Origin: Leishmania martiniquensis
Taxonomy: Eukaryota > Euglenozoa > Kinetoplastea > Trypanosomatida > Trypanosomatidae
DNA length: 64,000 nt
Direction of reading: 5' to 3'
Assembly: GCF_017916325.1 (NCBI RefSeq)
Contig: NC_090161.1
Location: forward strand, 396,501 to 460,500
Shown: positions 52,101 to 60,313 of the stretch, one piece after another
Layout: each line of letters opens with the position of its first letter
Numbering within the stretch: position 1 is the first letter of the stretch
Made by a program: the position numbers and the translations under genes
Notes under the pieces: model-generated
What the model was told of the DNA's origin: nothing
The model's input: only the letters and a program-made list of their open reading frames with translations
Database searches by the model: none

Positions 52101-52670
52101 ATGAAGCGCGGCGGCGGGCTTGATGTGATGGATCAGATCATGATGGCTGAGATGGAGGGCGAAGACGGCGAGATGCACCTGGATGCGCTGGAGGCGATGG
52201 ACCTAGCCGATGATGCGAGCGACGCTGATATGCTTAGCGAGGACTCCTTCGACGGCGAAGAGGTGGAAGAGGCCGAAGACTTTAGTGAGAGGGAGGAGGC
52301 AGAGGGTGTTGCCGCCGCCCGTGGCAAGAAGGCTCGCCGAGAGGCTGTCGTCACAGAAGAAATGCTGGCCGACGCAGGAGATGAAGACAGTGGCGATGAC
52401 CAGGACAAGGACGACGACGCGGCTCTTGACAGCACCGAGGCCGAGTTCTCTTCTGGCAGCGACGATGACGTGGATACTGTGTCTGGTGATGGCGAGGATG
52501 AAGAGAGTGATGCGGATTATAATGACAGCGACAGCGACCAGGACAGCGACGACGACGATGAACGGCCGGAGAACGGTGGCGACGACGAGATGCAGGAGCT
52601 GCTGGCCGGGCATGAGGACGATGCAGATCGGACAGAGCGCCGCAAGGCCAAGAAGGTTCGCACAGACTAA
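49131..52670 (+). CDS. WD40 protein with Utp12 domain, candidate Utp5/WDR43-type SSU processome subunit
   Basis: A 1179-residue protein. The N-terminal half reads as a WD40 propeller (GVGLSDGTVILHDVRRDAQLAHV near 100-123; SAQEGVVRIWDVQYALS near 290; LTGSVLLWSLGGALL near 370). A helical Utp12-type region follows at about 653-860: PLYQALHANDTSAVMDLLN, LSLQLPYCLQLLHLISERL, SLLEWIDAIVHYRGSELLAV, and YDKLAFLYGRLSVFKS. The C-terminus has a basic segment (about 930-985) and a long Asp/Glu-rich tail from about 1015 to the end. Propeller plus Utp12 plus charged tail is the layout of UtpA/UtpB subunits of the small-subunit processome, which act on the pre-18S rRNA in the nucleolus. Utp5/WDR43 is my best guess; WDR3, TBL3 and PWP2 usually have two propellers. 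Its length is greater than human WDR43 (about 680). The start is fixed by the acceptor at 49109-49110. Confidence 0.75.
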   Translation: MTEKSLLLKCDFAGRYFMLGTDFPVARIFDTTTSCLAAVVELPLRSRTVSLAALTLTSLSIRQAEEESATEAARVKGSALSRHRSETLLEDKVATYYAGVGLSDGTVILHDVRRDAQLAHVQVSETQQPIISLQICGGYAFCLAGDHTLYAVQVQGAAAGPCLRLRVPPDASSIAVTTLAALDAEETTADSTTARVGVWDRVFRVLVSGPTNALYEVRSQARSSSGAAACTAAAKTAGTPQLPATKFLVFPSQGTSAEFAWVSSVAPPALCAAAPGGASDVAFSLPAITASAQEGVVRIWDVQYALSTASAAASLLATGLDSATALSTAVVARCRRTLLCGQRILNVSVLPGTTDDTRKGNYVMVTTLTGSVLLWSLGGALLPPVVEPVPLKPDVVLVSAVAPGRLLFGALRPASGAPGGTSALGNPLCSLEMTLLRGRFALPMFETKNIGDAVDQASSAAAAAPRKSAAVTDAGTGAKPKARAVQAGTSNARQTALATLGLGVAGSDASAVTVVELPLSSTHASLLEERRDAEYLLQSTTDAATNAFVVMDTVWATHQQRVAAKASQYMTDAFKAPQLYHAKSIQDLPVKQYTLEQRLQQVVRDEAAAAVRRRRLAVSGATAAEEASDADDDLEQSQGGVTKPSGSVLSHRALGLATVPLYQALHANDTSAVMDLLNMSARSAEGMRATVLSLQLPYCLQLLHLISERLGMCSKAVEKVTPESSSGVGESADSVNATATSEQKGRAADTLSGGATVDTAAQSADAIAGGSHDAALRGGVAAFSIRSSLLEWIDAIVHYRGSELLAVQRDWDARQAAGQTCEATLSMAASPPKDFLAPILHHYESLCSQYDKLAFLYGRLSVFKSVRPTQKNDFMNIPRKSLASNLEMGRPVPTVKGDLATPGGPRTRRLHLAGRSSVVDDDIIFPVMFKESRSRSGLRVVRVRSKLEIAKKRRQRETKDAVLQKRARALAQQQLRSSKAAHSILDDNGDMKRGGGLDVMDQIMMAEMEGEDGEMHLDALEAMDLADDASDADMLSEDSFDGEEVEEAEDFSEREEAEGVAAARGKKARREAVVTEEMLADAGDEDSGDDQDKDDDAALDSTEAEFSSGSDDDVDTVSGDGEDEESDADYNDSDSDQDSDDDDERPENGGDDEMQELLAGHEDDADRTERRKAKKVRTD

Positions 52671-54135
52671 GAGGGGGAGGAAAGCTAGAGAAGGCGACCG
52701 GCTCCTGTTGGCATCATCAGGGGCTCACGCAGCCAGGAAGCTTCCCCTCTTCCCCTCCCCCTCCTCTCTGCATGTACGCTCGTGAGAGTGAGCAGTTAAC
52801 AGATTAACAGGACGCCGTCGTGTAAGGAGCGAAAGCGAAGCAAAACACAAAATGAAGGCTGGGATAATATCGAATGCGCTGAGCCCCCACCTCTTTGGCT
52901 TTTTCTGAAGCGTATGGGCGTGCTCTTCGCCGCGCTCGCGATTCTCTATCACGTGTTTGCCTCTGCATCGTGCAGGCATCTCATGCACACACACACACAC
53001 ACCTCTCTTGACAGACAGATATGCTGTGTATCTCTCTGTGTGTGTATGCGTTTGGCTTTTTACAGGTGGGGCTGCACAGGATTGCAGAAGGCGGCGAGAA
53101 AGAGGGAGTGTCCATATATGTGTAAACACTGGTGGAGACGGTGTGGTGGAAGTGGGAGGGAGCGGGATGGGGAGCGTTGCCGCACAGACGCCTGCCTGTG
53201 GAACACGGATGGGGGTATCAGCACTCACTCACTGCTTCTCTGCCTGCGTGTCTCTGTGAGTAGTCTTTCATACCTCTTCCGTGTTTGTCTTTTTTTTTCG
53301 GGGGGCGGGCGGGTACAGCGTTTTGCTTCCTTCGTGACTTCGAACTTGCCGATTCCCCCGGCGGGTGTTGCCGATAAATCGTAATGACGTGTACGCCTCT
53401 TTTGTCGTCGTCGCGTGTGGGTGGAGAAAGAGGAGGAGAGGACCCTCATCGCGCTCTCTCCCCCTCCCCCTCCCGTTTCTTCCCATGACCGGATCGGTGG
53501 TTGCCTTTGCCTTGACGCTCTGTTCTCTTCGCTCCGGTGGTGTGCCAACGCTCACCGGCTCACAGTGGCAACGCCCCGCACTCACACGGGGACGCAACTG
53601 CCCATAGTAACTCCAAACCTCAGCAGCGTCAGCACCGCTCATGCGCACAGAGAGAGAGCGCGCGCCTCGGGTGGTGGCTCTGCCCTACCCCCTGCCACAC
53701 CACTTTGCGTAGCCTTTTCACGGAGGAGTGAGTGAGGCGTGCGGCCCCTCGATGTGACGCAGTAGCGATGCCAGGGAAGACTGATGCAACACGCACAAGA
53801 CATGTTCGCACTTCGAGACACGCACACTCCTCACACGCACGTACACTTTAATGGCACCGGCAAGCCCTTGCTCGCCGCGGCAACCACATTTACCTCGCAC
53901 CTTTCCTCCTCCTTTCGCGCTTCCTCTCGCTCTCTCTTTCGATGAGCGGCGGTTTTGATGAGGACATGCACATCCGCGACAGCACAGGCGCGCCAAGTTC
54001 TTTGCTCTCTTTTTTCTTTCTCGTCCGCTGCAGCGTCTCGACCCGCTCCCCACTTCACTTTTTTCTTCGCCTCTTTCACGCGTGGTCGCCTTCTCCGTGG
54101 GTGTGCGTCGTCGCTGTAGCTCCCCTTTTTTAGTG

Positions 54136-54157
54136 TCTGTGTGTGTGTGTGTGTGTG
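54136..54157. repeat. (GT)n microsatellite
   Basis: About eleven GT units after a T-rich run. Confidence 0.9.
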
Positions 54158-54362
54158 CGAGGGGTCTGTTTGTTTTTTTTGTTGTTCGTCCCCGCCACGC
54201 CTCTTTCACTTGTCTGGTCAGCGCCCGAGACACGAAACGGCGTCTCAAGAGACAAGAAAAGTGACGAGCATCTCCTTGGTTGCTATTGCCTTCGGCCTTT
54301 CTTTTTCAGGCGCTCACAAGCATTACCATCACTCCTCACCCTCGCCGCTCATACACACGCCT

Positions 54363-54414
54363 TTATATATGTATGCATATATATAGTATATATATATATA
54401 TAGTATATAGTATA
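54363..54414. repeat. Long TA-rich array
   Basis: Fifty bases of TATA, GTATGCATA and AGTATA units; the longest AT-only style array in the window. Confidence 0.9.
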
Positions 54415-54536
54415 CACCACTTACTGTACGGTGCGAGGTAGCCTTTGGTGTGCGCAGTGAGGCACCCAAACACACATCCCTACGCACAGACGCACGGCTT
54501 CGATTGAAACCAAGACCTTCGTGTACAATATATATT

Positions 54537-54560
54537 TAGAGAGAGAGAGAGCGAGAGAGC
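54537..54560. repeat. (GA)n microsatellite
   Basis: About ten AG units 30 bases before the ATG at 54591. Confidence 0.85.
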
Positions 54561-54590
54561 GTGTGTGCGGTGGTGAGATAAGGGGCAAAC

Positions 54591-55619
54591 ATGTTCACAG
54601 GCACCACGCCGCTGATGCGGGGCCTCTTCTCTAGGAAGCAGGACATGCAGTCGATGGTGGAGGGTCACTTCTGGAGCCTCACGCGGTACCGCATTCTGCC
54701 GCGTTTCCTTGGTCTTGACTTTGCTGGGAACGTCATCTTCTTTCCGGCCCACCGAAAACAAAGCTTTGGCGGATGGACAGCCGTCACGCTGGGCGCGCCG
54801 GGTAGCACAAGCTCGGCTTTTCTCAGCTCCGACATGAGTGCTGTGAATGTGCTCGAGGACGGCTACCCTATGCACTACAAGGCGAGCCGAAAGCTGCAGG
54901 CCTTCGTAGCTCAAGAGCGTCATCGCTGGCAGAAGAAGCAGGCCGAGGCGATGGCGGCATCGGCCAAGCGCAAGGCAGAGAGTCAGGCAGCTGCGGAGGC
55001 CACAAGTCCCGCAGCGGAAACTGCGAAGGGCGGCCCGGGCGATAATGTTGAAATTCCTCAGGAATACGTGGCAAGCTACGACGATGACCAGCAGTTTCGC
55101 GACATGCTCGCTATCAAGTGCTCACAGCCGCGCTTCTACACCAGTCAGCTGCGCATCAGTCGTCTCGCCACCATTGCATACAAGTGCCTCTATTTTTACC
55201 TCTGGGCCGTGCTGGTGTCACTCATTGTTCAAGGTTACCTCATGTTCCGCGCTTGGGTGAACCCACCGGCGCGCGAGGGACTTAAAAACATCGAGTCGCA
55301 CGTGCTGCACATTCCGCGGCTACTCTTCTCGGGGTGCGTCTACGGGCTTGTGTGGCTTGTTCGCACTGCACAGCCGGTGATCGACCCTGTCGTGAACTTC
55401 TTGAATGAAAACTTCCCTCAGGTGAACTGGGGCGCCGCCTCCGCCGAGAACCTCGCAAGCCGCGCACAGCACCTCGCTGACGATGCGCATCCCAAAGCAC
55501 AGGAGCGAAAGCAGAAGGAGATGCAGATGCGGCTGCAGACTGAAGCAGCGCGCCGCGCGTGGTGGACACGTGTCTTGATGGTGCTGCTCGCTGTCTTCTC
55601 CATTCTGTGCGTTCTTTGA
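54591..55619 (+). CDS. Unknown multi-span membrane protein
   Basis: A 342-residue protein I do not recognise. It starts at an ATG directly after a GA-rich leader. Three hydrophobic segments are visible: about 194-222 (AYKCLYFYLWAVLVSLIVQGYLMF), about 241-262 (LLFSGCVYGLVWLV), and a C-terminal one at about 325-342 (RVLMVLLAVFSILCVL) like a tail anchor. The first 60 residues are basic and aromatic (MRGLFSRKQ ... RYRILPRFLGLDFAGNVIFF). A charged Ala/Lys/Gln coiled coil lies at about 105-145 and another before the tail anchor (about 300-322). Nothing indicates an enzyme. The layout fits an organelle membrane protein, perhaps of the mitochondrial outer membrane or ER. Coding bias matches its neighbours, so I regard it as real. 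Confidence 0.75.
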   Translation: MFTGTTPLMRGLFSRKQDMQSMVEGHFWSLTRYRILPRFLGLDFAGNVIFFPAHRKQSFGGWTAVTLGAPGSTSSAFLSSDMSAVNVLEDGYPMHYKASRKLQAFVAQERHRWQKKQAEAMAASAKRKAESQAAAEATSPAAETAKGGPGDNVEIPQEYVASYDDDQQFRDMLAIKCSQPRFYTSQLRISRLATIAYKCLYFYLWAVLVSLIVQGYLMFRAWVNPPAREGLKNIESHVLHIPRLLFSGCVYGLVWLVRTAQPVIDPVVNFLNENFPQVNWGAASAENLASRAQHLADDAHPKAQERKQKEMQMRLQTEAARRAWWTRVLMVLLAVFSILCVL

Positions 55620-56752
55620 GAGACGCACGGAAGGACAGTTGTTTTTTTTTTAATGGACCGTAGCGAAAGAGGAAAGGAGAAGAGGGGGAGAGAGAGGGTA
55701 GCGCAGGTTGTCTCAGCGTAGATGGTGCAGTCGTATTTTGCCGCGGACGTGATGGCCAAGGCTCCTTGCACCCCCGGTCTCTCCCCTGTCCTCTCTTTCC
55801 CACTTCCGCCTATTGCACAGAGGCGCACACCAAATAATGCGCACGGGGCCCCTCCCCTCCCCCCACACACACGCACGCGCGCGCGCACGCATCCTATCCC
55901 TCTCTCCGTCTCCTCTTCATTGTGCGATGAAACGCACGTTTGCTCTGTCTGCCCGTCTGAGAGTAAGCCTTCTTATCTCTGTGCTCTTCTCCTGCACATA
56001 TGCACGACTGCGAGTTGGCGTCGTCTCTCTCATGGTCATCTGTAGACGGCGTTTGTGGTTCAGCGTTGGCAGTGCTGTTGGCGATCATGCGTGCATGGCC
56101 ATGGTCGTTTCATTTTCTCTCGAAGTTTCTGCTCTCCGAATGAGTCTCCGGGGACTGGGGCGGCGCAGGGGCAGAAGCAGTGCGGAGGGGGGGTTGAGCT
56201 GTAATGTAGACGCTGTTGTCCAGTACGGCGCGTCTGCTGTGGTACTGCGTAGGAGTGGCGAGTGGTGTCGTCGTGATCATGGGCCACCGCCGGCGGGAAA
56301 GGGTAGGAGAAGTGGAAAGGAGTGTGTCTGTGCGGTGACTTGACAGTAAAGTGCCGCGCCCTCGCCCTCGCCCGTCCCGAAGAGACGGGTGGTCGCGGGT
56401 GCGCATGAAACGTCCCCACGATGCACCCTTTCTTTGTATCGCTTTCTCGACTGAGGTCCGCTCTGCCTTCTGGCCCTCACTGCCACACACGCGCAAGCAC
56501 CCACGCAAAGGCGCCGTCCTCCGCATTTATGCTTTCCCTTTCGTTTCCCTCTCTCTGTGTGTGTACATCTCTATGTGCCTGTGCCATGAAGCGGGGGAGA
56601 GAAGGGAGGAGGAGTGTTCAAGAATCTAGTACATCTACGTTCAGTCGGCTAAGCAGTGGCCATCAGTGAGGCTAAAGAGGCAGGCTGGGGGAGAGGACGG
56701 TACCTCGACCGGGCTGTCGTAGTGGAGGAGACGTGGAATGTACCGTGGGCGC

Positions 56753-56874
56753 GTCACAGTCGCGCGCTCGTCGGAGCGCGCAGACTTGCCGGTGTCCACC
56801 TAAGCCTAAGCGACTGCTGCTTCCTGATAATACTGCTTCGAGTACCTCCCTCGAAGCGACCAGGTCTGCGTGAC
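56753..56874 (+). other. Possible structured RNA element: three-way junction
   Basis: Four stems are mutually compatible. P1 GTCAC (56753-56757) with GTGAC (56870-56874). P2 GCGCGCTC (56762-56769) with GAGCGCGC (56774-56781), a four-base loop. P3 AGACTTG (56782-56788) with CAGGTCT (56861-56867), one U-G pair. P4 GCTTCGAG (56835-56842) with CTCGAAGC (56850-56857), a seven-base loop, inside P3. P2 and P3 are directly adjacent, so they could stack. The stretch lacks the C/T bias of its surroundings. I know no RNA family it belongs to, and it could act as DNA, RNA or be chance. Confidence 0.3.
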
Positions 56875-57072
56875 TACTCTGCCAGCCTACGTTGGCCACT
56901 GCGTGGTGTGGGTGCCGTCATCCGGCTGATGGTGCTGTATGCGCGTTCCTCTTTCGGCTATTCTTCCCTACGGCAGATTGGAGCGCTCACAGATGATTAC
57001 GCGCACGCGCTCCGGCAAGCGACTCGCTTCGATGCACCGAGCGACGCTCCTCTGCTCTTCACTCTCCCTCCC

Positions 57073-57090
57073 CACACACACACACACACT
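57073..57090. repeat. (CA)n microsatellite
   Basis: Eight CA units; a second array of ten units lies at 57198-57219. Confidence 0.85.
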
Positions 57091-57265
57091 GTAGCCCTTC
57101 TCGTTGCACACGTGTCCGCGCAAAAGCTCCGACAGAACGCTGTACAGAACGACAGAAGAGGACAAGCATTAGCACGCATGCCACGTAGCCGCGTGCGCGC
57201 ACACACACACACACACAGTTGGATTACACAGCCTCTCACCCCTTTCTCGCGCGCTCCCCTCTCCG

Positions 57266-58117
57266 ATGAAGTGCAGCGCGACCCTTTACCGCGTGCCATC
57301 GGCCTTCGCCGCTGCCGCCCCGAGAAGCCACCGCAACGCCCCGCACACGAGGGAAGACAGAGCCGCTATAACACGTGAATTAATGTGCTTCAAGTCGAAC
57401 TTGGTAAACCTTGATAATCGAAACCTGTGCTGCGGCGGCGGCGATCGCTTCGGCAACTTCCTGGGCACTCCCCCCGCGCTACCACTGGCGCCGGCCTTTC
57501 GCGTGACTGCCGCGAACGGCTCCACATTCATCGACTCGAGCTCCTCGACCATCGCCACGCGCTTCAACGACAACTCCCAAATCAAGTCCTTTCGCCAGTG
57601 CGTCTGCGCCGCCACGGATGTGTCGATGCGGCCGCTTCTGTTGCTACTCGATGATGCGCGAGCACTGAGGACTGTCTCCACCACCGCTGGCACCATACGC
57701 CCTGCAGCCACAGCAGCGGCAGCAGCCACGACTCGTGGACGGTCCAAGTACAGCGAGCTGCTGGAGCAGCTGTCGTGCCGCTGGGCGGCCAAGTTCTACG
57801 GCAAGGTGACGTATGGCCCCCGCAACTATCCGTATCCATCTTCGCGCTGGCTCGCTCGCCGCTTTCAGATGAAAAAACACCGTATCCTAAAGCGCTTCCG
57901 CTTCCGCCGCTACAAACTAGCAGCCGTGGCGAACCTGCCCTTCGCGAAGATGATACGTGTGGGTATGCTGCCTGAGCTGAAGAGCAGCAAGACCAAAAAG
58001 GGTGATGCCGTGGACATTGGCCTGTCCTCGCAGCTCGTCAGTGCCGCGCGCTCGTCGGCTGGCGCGACGAAGACAAAGGACAGACGCACGCGGCCAAAGT
58101 CGAAGTATCAGCTGTAA
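57266..58117 (+). CDS. Basic protein, candidate mitochondrial ribosomal protein bL35m
   Basis: A 283-residue, strongly basic protein. The N-terminus (MKCSATLYRVPSAFAAAAPRSHR) is rich in Arg, Ser and Ala without acidic residues, like a mitochondrial presequence. The segment near 203-245 (RWLARRFQMKKHRILKRFRFRRYK ... MIRVGMLPEL) resembles bacterial bL35 in spacing: a His, a dense Lys/Arg stretch, a Leu 13 residues after the His, and Leu-Pro about 17 residues later (HILTKK...KRKRHL...CLPY in E. coli). If right, it is a large-subunit protein of the mitochondrial ribosome, with the long extensions usual in trypanosomatids. The tail (KTKDRRTRPKSKYQL) is highly charged. Alternative starts are the in-frame ATG at 57383. 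I saw no clear acceptor. The identity is an inference from a short motif. Confidence 0.7.
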   Translation: MKCSATLYRVPSAFAAAAPRSHRNAPHTREDRAAITRELMCFKSNLVNLDNRNLCCGGGDRFGNFLGTPPALPLAPAFRVTAANGSTFIDSSSSTIATRFNDNSQIKSFRQCVCAATDVSMRPLLLLLDDARALRTVSTTAGTIRPAATAAAAATTRGRSKYSELLEQLSCRWAAKFYGKVTYGPRNYPYPSSRWLARRFQMKKHRILKRFRFRRYKLAAVANLPFAKMIRVGMLPELKSSKTKKGDAVDIGLSSQLVSAARSSAGATKTKDRRTRPKSKYQL

Positions 58118-59098
58118 GCCATAGTTGAGCCCTCTCTCTCTCTCGTGTGTGTGTGTCTGTGGTGTGTCTGCAAGGCTTTAGCGGGCATGCTCGCTGGCGC
58201 CGCTCTCGCGGATGCTGTGACAAGCTGTCATCGTTCGCGGCGACGAGGAGGAGGGTTGTGGTAGTGGTGGCCTGCAGCACCTCTCTGTGAATGGGCAGCT
58301 GTCGCCTGTTGCCTTCGTGCGCCTGTGTATTGTTTAGTACGAGAGCCGCCCCGGCGGCGTAGTTGTTGCTTAGTGAAAACGCGGTCGCGTCATGGGTGAA
58401 TCGCGCCCTTCCCAGACTCGCCCCCGCCCTCCCCACACACACACGCACACCACTAAGCGCACGTCATTGGGGAGTGCTAGTGAAAGGCAGAGACGACCGT
58501 GTCACTCTGAAGTACACTCGCGCCCATCGGTGGTGGGGCGGCTCGCACTGGTCGTCTCCCCGAAGCGGATGAGAGGCCGAGGAGGCGGAGGCCGCACCGC
58601 TCTGGCAGAAGGTTTTTCTTTCCTGGCGCTCAGGCATAGCCGCAGGGAGGGGGGTGAGCAGACGCATCACCGCCGCTCCGGCGTGTCTTCTTTCGCCAAA
58701 GGAATGCGGTCGCCGTCTCGGGTGGGGCTCACGCGCGTCCTGTGTGTACTCGCCGACTCACTTGAAAGTGACCGCAAAAGAAGGCCTAATAGGGCACAGA
58801 GGCGTGACTCCCGCACGAGAAGTGCCCCCCTCTCTCTCTGAAGGGCGCGAGGACCATTACTAACGTGTGTCTGTGGGCTGCTCTGAACCCGTCCGGCTGC
58901 CTTTCTTCCCCTCCTCCAACCGCGCACACGCGAAAAAAAATCCCTTTCCGTTAAACGCCCTGTTTCTTTCCCCACCAGCCGTAAGGCCTTCTTCGCCACA
59001 GTGACGGACGCCGGACGTAGCCAACGGTGCACTCAGATGCGATCGCCGCACACACGCGCCTGTGGCCTCCCGCCCTTATTTTTCTATTGAAGTCTGCC
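58118..59098. other. Spacer between the bL35-like gene and the unknown gene
   Basis: No gene seen. It opens with (CT)n and (GT)n (58131-58160), has a balanced middle (58170-58850) and C/T tracts near 58900-58980. Confidence 0.55.
59091..59092 (+). promoter_or_regulatory. Putative trans-splice acceptor AG, unknown gene at 59099
   Basis: AG after a T/C tract (59067-59085), seven bases before the ATG. Confidence 0.5.
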
Positions 59099-60313
59099 AT
59101 GGTCGCGCGCACGCTTTCTCGCTTCTATGCCCAGTGGCCGGCGGCGCTAGTGGCCGTCAACGCTTCCTCACCGGCCTCAGACGCGTGGATTCCCAACTGG
59201 AATGCCTTCTTCGACGGGCTGCAGCTGCAGGAGGAGTCGCGCAGAGGCGAAACTGACGCGTCAAGCTACACGCGTTTTGGCGCCGTTCCGGCGCCTCTAC
59301 TAAGGTCCATTGCACAGCATTGGGTGGATAAGGCACTTCTTGCGGTCACATCTGCCCGCCTTGCGGAAGTCTGCCGGCCTGCGCACGCGACTGCGTCACG
59401 AGGAGTGTGCGAGGCTGCAGAGCCGCCTCTGGCGTCGGCATCGTCGCCAGTGATGCCGTCGAAGGAACTAGAATTGCTGCTGGCCACGTGGAGTGCGCAC
59501 ATGCTGCTCTCCGTGCTTCACACTTTGCAAGAGGCGCCAGCCGCCGCGCCCTCACACATGATTCGAAGCCACGCGTGTGCAGCTCCCAACACTGTCAGCG
59601 CTGCGTTGGCTGAGTGTCTGAAGAAGGATGTTGTCCCCGTGCTCCGCTACCTGGCCGAGTTTGCAGCACCGCCAGTATCTGCACTAGTGTCACAGCCGCA
59701 CCATCGCCTACACACCTCGACCCGCGCTTTGAGGCACGCGTTGGCACTCCTTCTCTTCAGTTTCGTCGCGACATGGCGGGAGGCGGCCTCGCCCAACGTG
59801 CAGTCTCCTTCCAGGGAAAAGACTCTGTCGAGAGAAGAGCGCGCCCTGGCCCTAGAGCTGTGCCGTTGCATTGCCGCCTGCAGTGGCAGCGACGCGGAGG
59901 CAGAACGCACCTTGGGAGGAGAACACCACGGTGATGCCGGGGCACAAGCACACTCGTGTTATGCTTGCGGAGAGGCGATGGGGCTGTGCGCCAGCCCATT
60001 CGAGTCAGTAACAGAGGCTCAGCTTGCGCTTGTACAGGCTGCCCTCACGGGCATGCTGACCCCTGATGACGGCAGCGCGGCGAGCACCAATGCCCACACG
60101 AGGGACTCTGAAGCAGGCGATGGCCCACTGTGGAGGGCGTTCGAGGCTTGGATCACTGGCGCCGGTGCAGCCGCGTCGTCTTCACCCTTCGCCGGCATTA
60201 CCGAGACACCTACGAAAGGGGCAGAGGCGGTCGACGTTCTGCAGCGTGTCAACAGTCAACTCAACCAGATTGCCCGCAGCAGCGCCGCGACCGCAACGTC
60301 TGCTCAGCCTTGA
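59099..60313 (+). CDS. Unknown protein, 404 residues
   Basis: I do not recognise this protein. It is mostly helical by appearance and Ala/Leu-rich, with repeated hydrophobic helices: LSRFYAQWPAALVAV, ELELLLATWSAHMLLSVLHTL, LRHALALLLFSFVATW and LALVQAALTGML. This could be an alpha-solenoid-like fold, but no repeat motif is clear. A small CYACGEAMGLC cluster lies near residue 286 and would be too short alone for a zinc finger. No signal peptide or membrane segment is convincing. The open frame begins at a GTG at 59027, but the first ATG is 59099 and follows a good acceptor. It is flanked by a possible mitochondrial ribosomal protein and a kinetoplast ligase, which says little in a polycistronic genome. 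Confidence 0.75.
   Translation: MVARTLSRFYAQWPAALVAVNASSPASDAWIPNWNAFFDGLQLQEESRRGETDASSYTRFGAVPAPLLRSIAQHWVDKALLAVTSARLAEVCRPAHATASRGVCEAAEPPLASASSPVMPSKELELLLATWSAHMLLSVLHTLQEAPAAAPSHMIRSHACAAPNTVSAALAECLKKDVVPVLRYLAEFAAPPVSALVSQPHHRLHTSTRALRHALALLLFSFVATWREAASPNVQSPSREKTLSREERALALELCRCIAACSGSDAEAERTLGGEHHGDAGAQAHSCYACGEAMGLCASPFESVTEAQLALVQAALTGMLTPDDGSAASTNAHTRDSEAGDGPLWRAFEAWITGAGAAASSSPFAGITETPTKGAEAVDVLQRVNSQLNQIARSSAATATSAQP

Larger units (their letters stand above)
52671..54590. other. 1.9-kb spacer before the membrane protein gene
   Basis: No gene seen. It holds (CA)n at 52985-53002, C/T tracts (53440-53480, 53990-54080), (GT)n at 54136-54157, a long TA-rich array at 54363-54414 and (GA)n at 54537-54560. 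Composition changes at the TA array, 180 bases before the next ATG. Confidence 0.6.
55620..57265. other. 1.6-kb spacer containing a candidate structured element
   Basis: No convincing gene. 55620-56640 is mixed, with (CA/CG)n runs at 55862-55888; 56650-56990 has balanced composition and strong self-complementarity (listed separately); two (CA)n arrays lie at 57073-57090 and 57198-57219. Open frames of 176 and 240 codons cross these repeats and look spurious. Confidence 0.55.

Noticed and set aside
55813..56343. 176-codon open frame with a signal-like segment (from an ATG near 55926)
   Set aside because: It crosses CA/CG repeats, its tail is composition-driven, and there is no acceptor or family match to support it.
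56656..57378. 240-codon open frame overlapping the structured element
   Set aside because: It starts with GTG, includes two (CA)n arrays read as His-Thr runs, and overlaps the start of the bL35-like gene.
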